Shown here: in pieces, positions 25,938 to 34,373 of the stretch
How the letters are laid out: the number at the start of each line of letters is the position of its first letter
Position numbering within the stretch: the stretch's first letter is position 1
Notes under the pieces: generated by a model
Seen by the model: only the letters and a program-made list of their open reading frames with translations
Database searches by the model: none
What the model was told of the DNA's origin: nothing
Translations under genes and position numbers: made by a program
Assembly: GCA_963752935.1 (NCBI GenBank)
Contig: CAVWAL010000020.1
Span: 372,001-436,000 of the forward strand
Source of the DNA: RI-153 sp963752935
GTDB lineage: Bacteria; Chloroflexota; Anaerolineae; Caldilineales; Caldilineaceae
Direction: 5' to 3'
DNA: 64,000 nt

Positions 25938-27440
25938 TTACTCGCCATGCTCGGCCTCATCTTTCGTAGAGAGACGATGCGCCTCGCCCCATGTGGTCAG
26001 CGCCGCCGTCATGGATGGATCATCGCTTTGGGCTACCAATACAGATCGATCCGGCGGCCAAGCCGCCAGTTGACAGAGCAAAAAGCGCGGACGCCGCAAC
26101 AATCCCACCGCCCCAATCACAGCCAGAAACAGGAGCGGCATGATCAGCCAGTCGGCGGGGGTCGACTGCACGCTCACTTGCACACTGGGCAGGTAGCGGA
26201 AACGCAGCACCAGTTCCCCATCCGGGTAGGGGAGTACGATGGCATCGTCGGCGTTGATCACGGTGCGCTGTGTCTCTATTTCGGCTCCACTGCTTACGAC
26301 CTCGACCAGAAAGCGATTGGCCTCGGGCAGCCGCACCAGCCGCACACCCAACTCCGCCGCAGGGATCAACACGGACTCTTCGCTGCCCACCGACGGAAAG
26401 GCGAAACTGAAGCGCTCGCGTTCCCCAGATTGGCCGGGAAGCGTCAAGGCCGGTGTGGGGGCATCGGCCTGCCAACTTTCCACGATCAGCGCAGGATTCG
26501 CGGGCGTCGTCCAAACGTCCACGTTACCCAGGCGCAAATGCCCCGGGCTGCGTACATCCAGCACGCCGCGTTCTTCGCCCACAGAGACCAATAGGGCAGG
26601 TGCGGAAGGCACGGTTCTGCTTTCAATCTCGGTGACAGTGTCGTCATCGGCAGCCGTCAGTTGATACGAGAGCCACAGGTCGCGGGACGGCAGGCGGAAT
26701 GAGGCATCAGGCGCCAGCGGCGGTGGATCTGCCTCCCAGCCAAACGAGAGTATACCCCAAACCAGGATAAACAATCCCGCCATGGCCATCGCCAGCAGCA
26801 GCCGCAGATAGAGGAACGGCACGCGATCCAGTATGAGCCAACGCTGTTCGACTTCTGGCTCTCTTTCCGGGTCCTCGCTGGTGGGCGCAGCAGGCAACGA
26901 TGTCTGCGCCGGTTGACCGATCTGCGCCGACAACGCAGGGGCCAGGGCAGAGGGGCTTTCGGGCAGGGCGATGCGCAGCCGGTAGATCGCCTGTAACCCT
27001 GGCACTGGGATCGGTGCGTTCCTGTCTGTGGGGTGCTCGATCAGGCGGCGCAGCGTGTGCATCCGCTGGACAAGCGACAACAGGTCGCCCACCTGAACGA
27101 AGACCAGCAGGGTCAGCAGCGCCAACAGCCCGCGCAGAACAAAACTATGCGTAAAATCGAAAAGCCCCAACCAGGCGAAGAGCGTGCTCAAACTCCCGTA
27201 GCTTTCCTGAGTCGAAAGCAGCCAGCGCGTCCGCTCTACGGCATCGTCGGTAAACTGGCCGGGCATCTGCGGCAACAGTGAGGCGGCGATCTGCAAGATC
27301 AGGAGGATCGCGGCCACGATCAGCAGCCATAGTGGATGGCGCAGCGTCTGCCAGATACCGGCCCAGATACGGTTTCGCAGCCAGTCTGCCCCAGGCGCAG
27401 ACGCTGTCGAACCATTCGACTCGATTACAGAATCAACCAT
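25938..27440 (-). CDS. ResB-like cytochrome c biogenesis membrane protein
   Basis: 500 residues. Two hydrophobic helices at 30-55 and about 95-118 (LWLLIVAAILLILQIAASLLP, VLRGLLALLTLLVFVQVGDLL), a third near 218-236, a large extracytoplasmic domain of about 200 residues, and a last helix near 435-455. This topology and the SLLPQMP region fit ResB/Ccs1, which helps deliver haem to apocytochrome c. No ResA or CcsA gene is next to it. It follows dinG by seven bases and precedes udk by about 95. Family call moderate. Confidence 0.7.
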   Translation of the reverse strand: MVDSVIESNGSTASAPGADWLRNRIWAGIWQTLRHPLWLLIVAAILLILQIAASLLPQMPGQFTDDAVERTRWLLSTQESYGSLSTLFAWLGLFDFTHSFVLRGLLALLTLLVFVQVGDLLSLVQRMHTLRRLIEHPTDRNAPIPVPGLQAIYRLRIALPESPSALAPALSAQIGQPAQTSLPAAPTSEDPEREPEVEQRWLILDRVPFLYLRLLLAMAMAGLFILVWGILSFGWEADPPPLAPDASFRLPSRDLWLSYQLTAADDDTVTEIESRTVPSAPALLVSVGEERGVLDVRSPGHLRLGNVDVWTTPANPALIVESWQADAPTPALTLPGQSGERERFSFAFPSVGSEESVLIPAAELGVRLVRLPEANRFLVEVVSSGAEIETQRTVINADDAIVLPYPDGELVLRFRYLPSVQVSVQSTPADWLIMPLLFLAVIGAVGLLRRPRFLLCQLAAWPPDRSVLVAQSDDPSMTAALTTWGEAHRLSTKDEAEHGE

Positions 27441-27447
27441 TCATGCC

Positions 27448-30300
27448 TCACGAAAAGATCCCGGGGCGGCCATCGTAGCCTTCCGGCAAGGACCAGGGCT
27501 TGTTGTTCAACCATTGCGCCACGGTCTCACTCAAATTCATCAACGGCGCATGGCGCACGGTGCAGGCCGGCAAGGCGTCGACAAACGCCGATCCATAGGA
27601 TTTCTGCCAGATGCGGCTGTCCAACAAGACCACCACGCCACGGTCATCGGCGCGGCGGATCAGGCGGCCAAATCCCTGCCGGAAACGCAGCACCGCGTCG
27701 GGGAGTGTGTACTCGTGGAACGGGTTTTCATAGGCCTGGCTACGTGCGGCCACCAATGGATCGGTGGGCACGGCAAAGGGCAAGCGCACAATGACCAGAC
27801 ACGAGAGCATCTCGCCGGGCAAATCGATCCCTTCCCAAAAGGTGCCGGTGCCCAGCAATACCGACTTGCGCCCTGTGCGGAATTCACGCAGCAACTGGGC
27901 ACGACTGCTCGATCCGTGTTCCAACACAGAAATCCCTGCCTGATCCAGGGGAGAGCGTACGGCGTCGGCGGTGGCGCGTAGATGGGCGTGGCTGGTAAAG
28001 AGCACCAATGTACGCCCATCGGCGGCCCGCGTCGTTTCGACAATGGCGCGCTCGACTGCGCCCTGATAGCCGCCGCGATCCAGGGTGGGCATGTCGCTGG
28101 GCAGGTAGAGCAGAACATTGGATCGATAGTCAAACGGGCTCTCGATGGCACGCGTATTGGCGCGCCAGAACCCCAATCGTTCCTGGATGAACTCGAAACC
28201 TTCGTCGGTGCGCAAGGTGGCGCCGGTGAGGATCGCCGCTCGTCGCGGTCGAAACAACTTCGATTCCAGCAGATCGCTCACATGCACAGGCGCCAGACAG
28301 AAGGTCAGGTTGTTGCGTTCCCCGTTGAGTTCCAGCCAACTGATAGTGTCGCGGCGCTGATTGGCCGTGCCGGCAATCAAGACTTCGAGTTCTTTATCGA
28401 TCTCGGCTAGATAGCTATGGCTGCGTTGCAGATCACCCAGAACCATCGCCTGGGCTTCTTCTTGCCACCAGCGCGCTGCTTCCAGCTCTTCGATCAGTTC
28501 CTTCACCGTCCTCGTCAGGCGGCGTAGTTCGGTGCTGATACTGTCCCACTCGATCTCCACCTGGCTCCAGCGTGGCTGAGGACGCAGCAGATCCAGATCG
28601 ACGCGCACACCTTGCCCGATGGGTTCCTGATTTTCGATCTGGCGCGACATAATGCGGATCAGCGAATCGACAAACGAACGCAGACTCGATTTGAGGCGAC
28701 GCGCCTGGCTTTCGATCAGTTGCGCCAGCCGCAACCGTTGCGGATGGGCGGCAAGCAGTGTCAACATCTCTTCACGCAAGGGCAGCCGCAGCAGCACGGC
28801 CTCCATGCGGCCACTTTCCAGGCGCACCGTGAACTGCTCGGTGGCGCTATGCTCCAGCCGGTGGGCTTCGTCCACCACCACATGATCGTACTCGGGCAGC
28901 AGGCGCCCTTCGCTTTGCAGATCCGCCATGAGCAGGGCGTGGTTGACCACCAACAAATGTGCCCCTTGCGCACTGCGCCGGGCATTCCAATAAAAGTCTT
29001 GCGCCCGCCCTGGCGGTTGCAGCCACCCTAGATCGCCCGTCCCCACCGAGGAGGCCACGCCGCAGCGTTCCTCGCTGCAACTTAGCGCGTCCGATGAAAT
29101 CTGTTGCCAGAGTGCTCGTTCCTGCACATCGTAGATGGAAAGCTCGCTAAGATCGCCACTCTGCGTCTGCGGCAGCCAGATCAAAATGCGTGTCAGCAAG
29201 CGCAGTTCCAGCGGGCTCAACGTGCGGCCACTGATCCAGGTGCGCAACCGGCGCAGACAGACATAGTGTGTGCGCCCTTTGAGCAACGCCGAGTGGATCG
29301 GCACATCGATCATGGCCGCCAGCCGCGGGATTTCCTGCTCGATCAGTTGCTCCTGCAGCGTGATGGTATCGGTGGCAATCACCACGCGTCGCCGATTGGC
29401 GATTGCCCACAACGCCGCCGGCAGTAGATAGGCCATGCTTTTCCCGGTGCCTGTGCCCGCCTCGATGATCTGATGACCACCATAGTTGAGCGTTTGTAGC
29501 ACCACTTGCGCCATCTCCACCTGACCGGCGCGGACCTCATAGCCATCGCCCATCAACTTTGCCAGCGGAGCGCCCACGGCGAAGGCGCGATCCACCACCG
29601 CCGGGGGAACGGCTTGCACCGGTCCGTTTGGCTGCCCCGCGGCGGCCAGTCCATCTTTCAAATCGGCGGCAACCGTTGCGCCATGCCATACCTTTTCCAC
29701 AGTGGAAAGGACGACCGCGTCGCGGAAAAGGATCATTGGCCCCCACAGGCTGTCGGCGCCACAGTGGACGAGGGTCTGCAAAATTGGGCGCGGTAAATGC
29801 CGCAACTTGCCCTGGATGTGCATGAACAGCCGGGCAGCGGCTTCGGCATCGTCCAGGGCGCGGTGCGCATTGGAGAGGGGAATCTCCAGCCGCCGGCAGA
29901 GTTCACCCAGGCTGTAACTGGGCATGCCCGGCAGCACAATCGAGGCCAGTTCGTGGGTGTCCAATGCGGGGCGATGAAACTGAACGCCGGCCTTCTGCAA
30001 AAATCCCAGATCAAAGGGCGCATTGTGCGCCACTACGGCGTCGACATTCCCATCCACGAACGCGAGTAACTCGGGCGCGATGCGCTCGATCGTAGGCGCG
30101 TCCGCCACATCTTTATCTGTGATCGCTGTGATCTGTTGCACACGCAGGGGAATAGGGCGTTGCGGATCAACAAACGAGGCAAACCGATCGAGGATCGTGT
30201 CGCCTCGGAACCGCACGGCGCCGATCTCAATGATCGCATCGCGACCGCTGTCTAGCCCGGTGGTCTCCAGGTCCAGAGCGACGAAAGTGCGCTCGGCCAT
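27448..30300 (-). CDS. dinG: DinG-family helicase with N-terminal DEDDh exonuclease domain
   Basis: 950 residues. Residues 1-165 are a DnaQ-like exonuclease: D10-x-E12 (ALDLETTGLD), AHNAPFD with D97, and NAHRALDD (H146, D150/151). The helicase follows: Walker A AGTGTGKS (281-288), DEAH (477-480), GTGTFWEGIDLPG and RFRQGFGRLIRR. The iron-sulfur region has C348 (YVCLRR), C408 and C413 but the usual fourth cysteine is missing: DFYWNARR replaces CFFYRAR, after a short insertion. It probably unwinds and trims damaged or structured DNA. First gene of a minus-strand run with the ResB-like gene; divergent from a GT2 gene. Confidence 0.9.
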   Translation of the reverse strand: MAERTFVALDLETTGLDSGRDAIIEIGAVRFRGDTILDRFASFVDPQRPIPLRVQQITAITDKDVADAPTIERIAPELLAFVDGNVDAVVAHNAPFDLGFLQKAGVQFHRPALDTHELASIVLPGMPSYSLGELCRRLEIPLSNAHRALDDAEAAARLFMHIQGKLRHLPRPILQTLVHCGADSLWGPMILFRDAVVLSTVEKVWHGATVAADLKDGLAAAGQPNGPVQAVPPAVVDRAFAVGAPLAKLMGDGYEVRAGQVEMAQVVLQTLNYGGHQIIEAGTGTGKSMAYLLPAALWAIANRRRVVIATDTITLQEQLIEQEIPRLAAMIDVPIHSALLKGRTHYVCLRRLRTWISGRTLSPLELRLLTRILIWLPQTQSGDLSELSIYDVQERALWQQISSDALSCSEERCGVASSVGTGDLGWLQPPGRAQDFYWNARRSAQGAHLLVVNHALLMADLQSEGRLLPEYDHVVVDEAHRLEHSATEQFTVRLESGRMEAVLLRLPLREEMLTLLAAHPQRLRLAQLIESQARRLKSSLRSFVDSLIRIMSRQIENQEPIGQGVRVDLDLLRPQPRWSQVEIEWDSISTELRRLTRTVKELIEELEAARWWQEEAQAMVLGDLQRSHSYLAEIDKELEVLIAGTANQRRDTISWLELNGERNNLTFCLAPVHVSDLLESKLFRPRRAAILTGATLRTDEGFEFIQERLGFWRANTRAIESPFDYRSNVLLYLPSDMPTLDRGGYQGAVERAIVETTRAADGRTLVLFTSHAHLRATADAVRSPLDQAGISVLEHGSSSRAQLLREFRTGRKSVLLGTGTFWEGIDLPGEMLSCLVIVRLPFAVPTDPLVAARSQAYENPFHEYTLPDAVLRFRQGFGRLIRRADDRGVVVLLDSRIWQKSYGSAFVDALPACTVRHAPLMNLSETVAQWLNNKPWSLPEGYDGRPGIFS

Positions 30301-30419
30301 CTACTCCCTGATCCCTTCTAGGGGCTGAGTGCTGATGCGGACCTTTGCCCTGATACGTTACCGTACTCTCCGTACACAGTAGCGATGAGCGTCTGTCCGC
30401 AGGGGGTGGGCACCGTCGT

Positions 30420-30449
30420 TCATGCCGGTATAGCCCTGACCCGGCATGA
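30420..30449. promoter_or_regulatory. 9-bp inverted repeat between divergent genes
   Basis: TCATGCCGG (30420-30428) and CCGGCATGA (30441-30449) are perfect complements 12 bases apart, inside the 267-base gap between dinG (minus) and a GT2 gene (plus). It could be an operator or a small hairpin. No convincing -35/-10 pair was found on either side. Confidence 0.3.
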
Positions 30450-30567
30450 AGGCATTATAGCAGGTTGTTTTCGGCAAAGGCAACCGGTACACAGGGTGCC
30501 GACCGGTCGAGGAATTGCCCCGCTCTCCGATCTACGGCACAATGGCGGAAAGGAGTGGAGATTGAAG

Positions 30568-31581
30568 ATGGCAAAAGGAGAGATGACAACGGTATCGCTG
30601 ATTGCAACGGTCTATAATGAAGGGGAGAGTCTGCACCGGCTGCTCGATTCGTTGCTGGCACAGCGCCGCCTGCCCGATGAAGTGGTGATCTGTGACGGCG
30701 GCAGCCAGGACGCCACGCTCTCGATTTTGGAAGGCTATCGTCAACGGCTCCCCAATCTGCGTGTGATCGTGGAACCTGGGGCGAATATCAGCCGGGGACG
30801 CAATATTGCCATCGCCGCCGCACAAGGATCGATCATTGCCGCCACGGATGCAGGTGTGCGCCTCGATCCGGGCTGGTTGGAAGCGCTGGTGGCTCCCTTT
30901 GAGCGAGGAGACTCTGTGCAGGCGGTGGCCGGTTTCTTCGTGCCCGATGTCACCGGCGCCTTTGAAACGGCGATGGCTGCTACCGTCTTGCCTCTGGTCG
31001 ATGAGATCGATCCGGCGCGCTTTTTGCCCAGCAGCCGGTCGGTGGCCTTTACCAAAGAGGCGTGGGCGGCGGTCGGTGGCTATCCTGAATGGCTCGACTA
31101 TTGTGAGGATCTGCTCTTCGACTTCGGCATCAACGCACTGACGCCGGATCGGCCCAGCGCTTTTGTGTGGGCGCCGGAGGCGCGGGTCTACTTCCGGCCG
31201 CGATCCTCGTTGCGCAGCTTTTGGACGCAGTATTACCGCTATGCGCGCGGCGACGGCAAGGCTGATCTGTGGCGCAAGCGGCACCTGATCCGCTATGTCA
31301 CCTATGGGGTGGTGCTACCGGCTCTGCTTGGCCATGCCTTGTGGGGATTTTTCGCCCGCCGGCTGGGCTGGCTCGGCCTGGCTGCCGGCATCATTGCCTA
31401 CTGTGCACGTCCCTGGCAACGTTTGCTGCGCATCGGCGGCGAACTGCCCCCCTCTGCCCGCTGCAAGGCGGCTGCGCTCGTCCCTGTGATCCGCGTGGTG
31501 GGCGATGTGGCAAAGATGGCCGGCTACCCGGTGGGGATCTGGTGGAGAAAGCAGAAAGGGAGTTCTTCGTGCCGCTCTTGA
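30568..31581 (+). CDS. GT2-family glycosyltransferase, membrane-associated
   Basis: 337 residues from ATG at 30568, chosen for GGAG seven bases before it; a longer frame starting at 30385 has no site. TVSLIATVYNEGESLHRLLDSL, EVVICDGGSQDATL, NISRGRNIAIAAAQG and ATDAGVRLDPGW give the GT-A core. The C-terminal part has hydrophobic helices (VTYGVVLPALLGHALWGFFA, LGLAAGIIAYC). Sugar donor unknown. The stop overlaps the next gene's GTG by 13 bases, so it is coupled to the NYN-domain protein and the small membrane protein that follow. Confidence 0.85.
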   Translation: MAKGEMTTVSLIATVYNEGESLHRLLDSLLAQRRLPDEVVICDGGSQDATLSILEGYRQRLPNLRVIVEPGANISRGRNIAIAAAQGSIIAATDAGVRLDPGWLEALVAPFERGDSVQAVAGFFVPDVTGAFETAMAATVLPLVDEIDPARFLPSSRSVAFTKEAWAAVGGYPEWLDYCEDLLFDFGINALTPDRPSAFVWAPEARVYFRPRSSLRSFWTQYYRYARGDGKADLWRKRHLIRYVTYGVVLPALLGHALWGFFARRLGWLGLAAGIIAYCARPWQRLLRIGGELPPSARCKAAALVPVIRVVGDVAKMAGYPVGIWWRKQKGSSSCRS

Positions 31582-32201
31582 TCGACGGCCACAATTTAAT
31601 CGGATCGAATGTCTTTTCTGATATCCAATTGAGCGATGTCGACGATGAGGCCAAGTTGGTGGCGCGTCTGCGGGCGTGGAAGAGTCGTTACCCCGGCAAA
31701 ATTGATGTGATCTTCGATCACGGGATCACCGAGGGACGGTCGGCGCAGTTGAGCGGCGGCGGCGTGGAAGTGCGTTTTGCCCGCAATCCAACCGACGCCG
31801 ACGATCTGATCCGACGCCGGGTGCAGCATCCCAAGAAAGATCTGATCCTGGTGACCAATGATGCGGCCCTCCGCCTGGAGGCCCAACGCCACAGCGTCGA
31901 GGTCTGGCGAGCCGAAGAATTTGTCGATAGAATCTTTGATTCCTCTGTACAGCCGGCGCGACCTTTGCCCACGCGATCCAGGCCGGCGCAGAGCGAAACT
32001 GATCCACCACCTGATCTATCTGATGCCAACCTCGATGCGTGGATGCGTCTCTTTTCAGACGGAAAAGGGCTCAATCAGGATGATCCCACCTGGACGCCGC
32101 CCTTCAAGCCGAGCAAACGCCGCCGTCCGCCGCCCAGCCCCAGACCCAAATCGGACGATAGATCTCAGAAGAAGCCCAAACATGGAAAACGCAAACGATA
32201 G
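31569..32201 (+). CDS. NYN/PIN-like (YacP-type) RNase-domain protein with basic tail
   Basis: 210 residues from GTG at 31569 with AAAGGGAG six bases before it. PLLIDGHNLIG, VIFDHGITEG, FARNPTDADDLI and LILVTNDAALRLEA carry the acidic residues of the NYN domain (YacP/DUF901 type). The last 50 residues are rich in P, K and R (KPSKRRRPPPSP, KPKHGKRKR), which could bind RNA. Likely an RNA-processing nuclease of the cytosol; activity not proven for most family members. Overlaps both neighbours, so it belongs to a three-gene unit. Confidence 0.75.
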   Translation: MPLLIDGHNLIGSNVFSDIQLSDVDDEAKLVARLRAWKSRYPGKIDVIFDHGITEGRSAQLSGGGVEVRFARNPTDADDLIRRRVQHPKKDLILVTNDAALRLEAQRHSVEVWRAEEFVDRIFDSSVQPARPLPTRSRPAQSETDPPPDLSDANLDAWMRLFSDGKGLNQDDPTWTPPFKPSKRRRPPPSPRPKSDDRSQKKPKHGKRKR

Positions 32202-32727
32202 CAAACTTGTTGAACAAGGAAATACGGAACAGAAAGAAAAGAGACGCCTGGAACGAAGGGAAGTGCCGGCGCTGCTCATCGAGTCAACGCCCAGGGCCAA
32301 TGGCCTCTTCGATTGGATCCTGGCGTCCCCTTTGATTCTCTTTGTCGGCTGGCTCTGGATCGATGCCTTTGCCTTCTTCGATCCCATCCCCTGGTATTGG
32401 TTGGATGCGCTTTTGGGTGTCGCCGTTTACCTGCTTCTGATCCTGTTGCCGTTGGGATACGCGGCCCACCGCCTGGTGACAACCCTGCCGCGCCCCTTTC
32501 AGAATGCCGGCTGGGACGTGCAGCCCTTGGCCGACGTCCGCCCCGAAGAACAGTACAGCGTCAGATACATCGTCACCGAGAAGCAACGCGCCGAGACAAC
32601 TGCCTCACGTGTCTGGATGCGTGCTGCGCAGGGCTGGGTTTACATCGAGATCGCCACTATCCTCATCGGCGCCATCGTGATGATCCCGCTCTTCTTCAGC
32701 GCCGTCGAGTTCGGTTTTGGGCAGTAA
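32182..32727 (+). CDS. small membrane protein of unknown function
   Basis: 181 residues from ATG at 32182, overlapping the NYN gene by 20 bases. A charged N-terminus (EQKEKRRLERREV) is followed by hydrophobic segments near 50-64, 74-95 and 155-175, giving about three membrane helices. No recognisable motif. Co-translated with the NYN gene, but no functional link is visible. Confidence 0.7.
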   Translation: MENANDSKLVEQGNTEQKEKRRLERREVPALLIESTPRANGLFDWILASPLILFVGWLWIDAFAFFDPIPWYWLDALLGVAVYLLLILLPLGYAAHRLVTTLPRPFQNAGWDVQPLADVRPEEQYSVRYIVTEKQRAETTASRVWMRAAQGWVYIEIATILIGAIVMIPLFFSAVEFGFGQ

Positions 32728-32788
32728 AGTCCCGTCCCATCATGCCGCCCCATACGCCCATCATTCTACCCCACACGGAGGAACCCCG

Positions 32789-33949
32789 GTGAACTACACG
32801 TCAGTACAGTCCTATTTTGAGCAGAAACAAGCGGAGATCCTCGATGCGATCCGGCTGCTGGTCGAAGAGGAAACGCCCAGCGATGACAAGGTGCGGCTCG
32901 ATGCCTTTGCCGGTCGCCTGGCCGAACGCTACCGGGCAGCCGGCGCGCAGGTCGAGCTCATCAACAACGTAGAGCGCGGAAACCATGTGCGTGCGATCTT
33001 CGCCGATGCTGCCCATGTCGCCGATCCCGCCGCAAAACCGGCGCTGATCCTCTGTCATTTTGATACAGTTTGGCCGGTTGGTTCGCTGGTGACCCATCCT
33101 TTTCGTGTCGATGAACAGGGATGGGCCTACGGGCCGGGCATCTTCGACATGCAGTCAAGCCTGGTCCTTGTCGAGTACCTGGTGCGCGGCGTCCAGGATC
33201 TGGGCCTGATCTTGCCCCGCCCTATCGTGATCCTGGCCACATCGGATGAGGAAGTCGGCAGCACCACCTCGCGCCAACTCATCGAGGACGAAGCCCGCCG
33301 CGCCGCCTATGTGCTGGTGATGGAGTCACCGTTGCCGGGGGGCGTGCTCAAAACGTCACGCAAAGGCAGCGGCAACTTCAAAATCTCTGTCAAAGGACGT
33401 GCGGCGCATGCCGGGGTTGAACCCGAAAAGGGCATCAGCGCCATCCAAGAGCTGGCGCATCAGATCCTGCGTATCCACGGTCTGAGCAATTGGGACAAAG
33501 GCACCACGCTCAATGTGGGTGTCGTCTCGGGCGGGACGCGGCCCAATGTGGTCGCCGCCGAAGCCGAAGCGCTGGTGGATCTGCGCGTTTGGTCGCAGAG
33601 CGAACTGGATCGGGTCAGCCAGGCCATGTTCAACCTGCAACCGGTGATGGAAGGCGCCCAGATCGAAGTGGAAGGGAGCGAAAACCGCCCACCGCTCGAA
33701 CACCATGTCACCCGCGATCTCTTCCGTCAGGCCCAGGCCATCGGACGCAACTTCAATCTCGATCTCAGCGAAGGCGGCACCGGCGGCGGCAGCGACGGCA
33801 ACCTCACCGGTGCGCTGGGTATTCCCACGCTGGATGGGCTGGGCGTGCCCGGTCATGGCGCGCATGCCGACCACGAACACATCGAAGTCGATCAGATCGC
33901 CGGACGCGCCGCTCTGCTCACCGCTCTTGTCATGGAATTGAGTGCATAA
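32789..33949 (+). CDS. M20-family zinc metallopeptidase (carboxypeptidase G2-like)
   Basis: 386 residues from GTG at 32789 with GGAGG seven bases upstream. Metal and catalytic residues: H90-x-D92 (CHFDTVWPVG), D120 (GIFDMQSS), E154-E155 (SDEEVGS), E179 (VMESPLPG) and a C-terminal HADHEH. The dimerisation domain includes RAAHAGVEPEKGISA. Members cleave C-terminal glutamate or acylated amino acids; exact substrate unknown. No signal peptide, so cytoplasmic. It is followed by a long inverted repeat. Confidence 0.9.
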   Translation: MNYTSVQSYFEQKQAEILDAIRLLVEEETPSDDKVRLDAFAGRLAERYRAAGAQVELINNVERGNHVRAIFADAAHVADPAAKPALILCHFDTVWPVGSLVTHPFRVDEQGWAYGPGIFDMQSSLVLVEYLVRGVQDLGLILPRPIVILATSDEEVGSTTSRQLIEDEARRAAYVLVMESPLPGGVLKTSRKGSGNFKISVKGRAAHAGVEPEKGISAIQELAHQILRIHGLSNWDKGTTLNVGVVSGGTRPNVVAAEAEALVDLRVWSQSELDRVSQAMFNLQPVMEGAQIEVEGSENRPPLEHHVTRDLFRQAQAIGRNFNLDLSEGGTGGGSDGNLTGALGIPTLDGLGVPGHGAHADHEHIEVDQIAGRAALLTALVMELSA

Positions 33950-33950
33950 C

Positions 33951-34048
33951 TAATACTCTGTAAACGAAGTACACAGAGGGTTGTTTTGTGTGGGTGGGCC
34001 GGAGGCCCACCCACACAAAATCCACAACAACATTGTTTACGGAGTACT
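33951..34048. repeat. nested inverted repeat downstream of the M20 gene
   Basis: The core arms 33984-34000 and 34004-34020 are perfect complements (17 bp, loop of three). Outer arms AATACTCTGTAAAC and GTTTACGGAGTACT also pair, giving an extended cruciform-like element of about 98 bases. It could act as terminator for the M20 gene or be another family of dispersed palindromes; no second copy was seen in this window. Of the 424-base gap 33950-34373, the remainder holds the folded segment listed next and a weak TATACT box at 34289. Confidence 0.75.
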
Positions 34049-34106
34049 AACCAATCGATAACACGTTGGTAACCTGTTGAAAACGTGCGACGGCTACGAT
34101 GGGCAG

Positions 34107-34206
34107 GAGGGAACAAACCCTGGGGCAAACCGGCACGGAAACGTGCGGTCGGTGGTCACGTTCCCTCATTCACTTATCCGCCCGTCGTGACAAAGCAAAC
34201 GACGGG
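34107..34206 (+). other. possible structured RNA or leader upstream of mtaB
   Basis: GAGGGAAC (34107-34114) pairs with GTTCCCTC (34160-34167) and encloses a GAAA-capped hairpin GCACG-GAAA-CGTGC flanked by GCAAACC and GG. A second hairpin, CCCGTCGT/ACGACGGG (34181-34188 with 34199-34206), follows. The inner part looks like the P2 arm of GEMM-I (c-di-GMP-I) riboswitches, but the conserved GACGCAAAGCC that should follow is absent, so no riboswitch is claimed. Confidence 0.2.
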
Positions 34207-34373
34207 ACTCATCCTCGAAATCTGGGCCGGTTCGCATGTGAAGATTGCGAAACCAGGCCCAGTTTCTTTTTGGCCCAACGCCATGTGCTATACTGGGGAC
34301 CGAGATTGACCGGAAGGACACTGCGCCGGTCGTGTCCAATTGTGCGGATCGACAAGTTCTCCCCATTGCTGCC

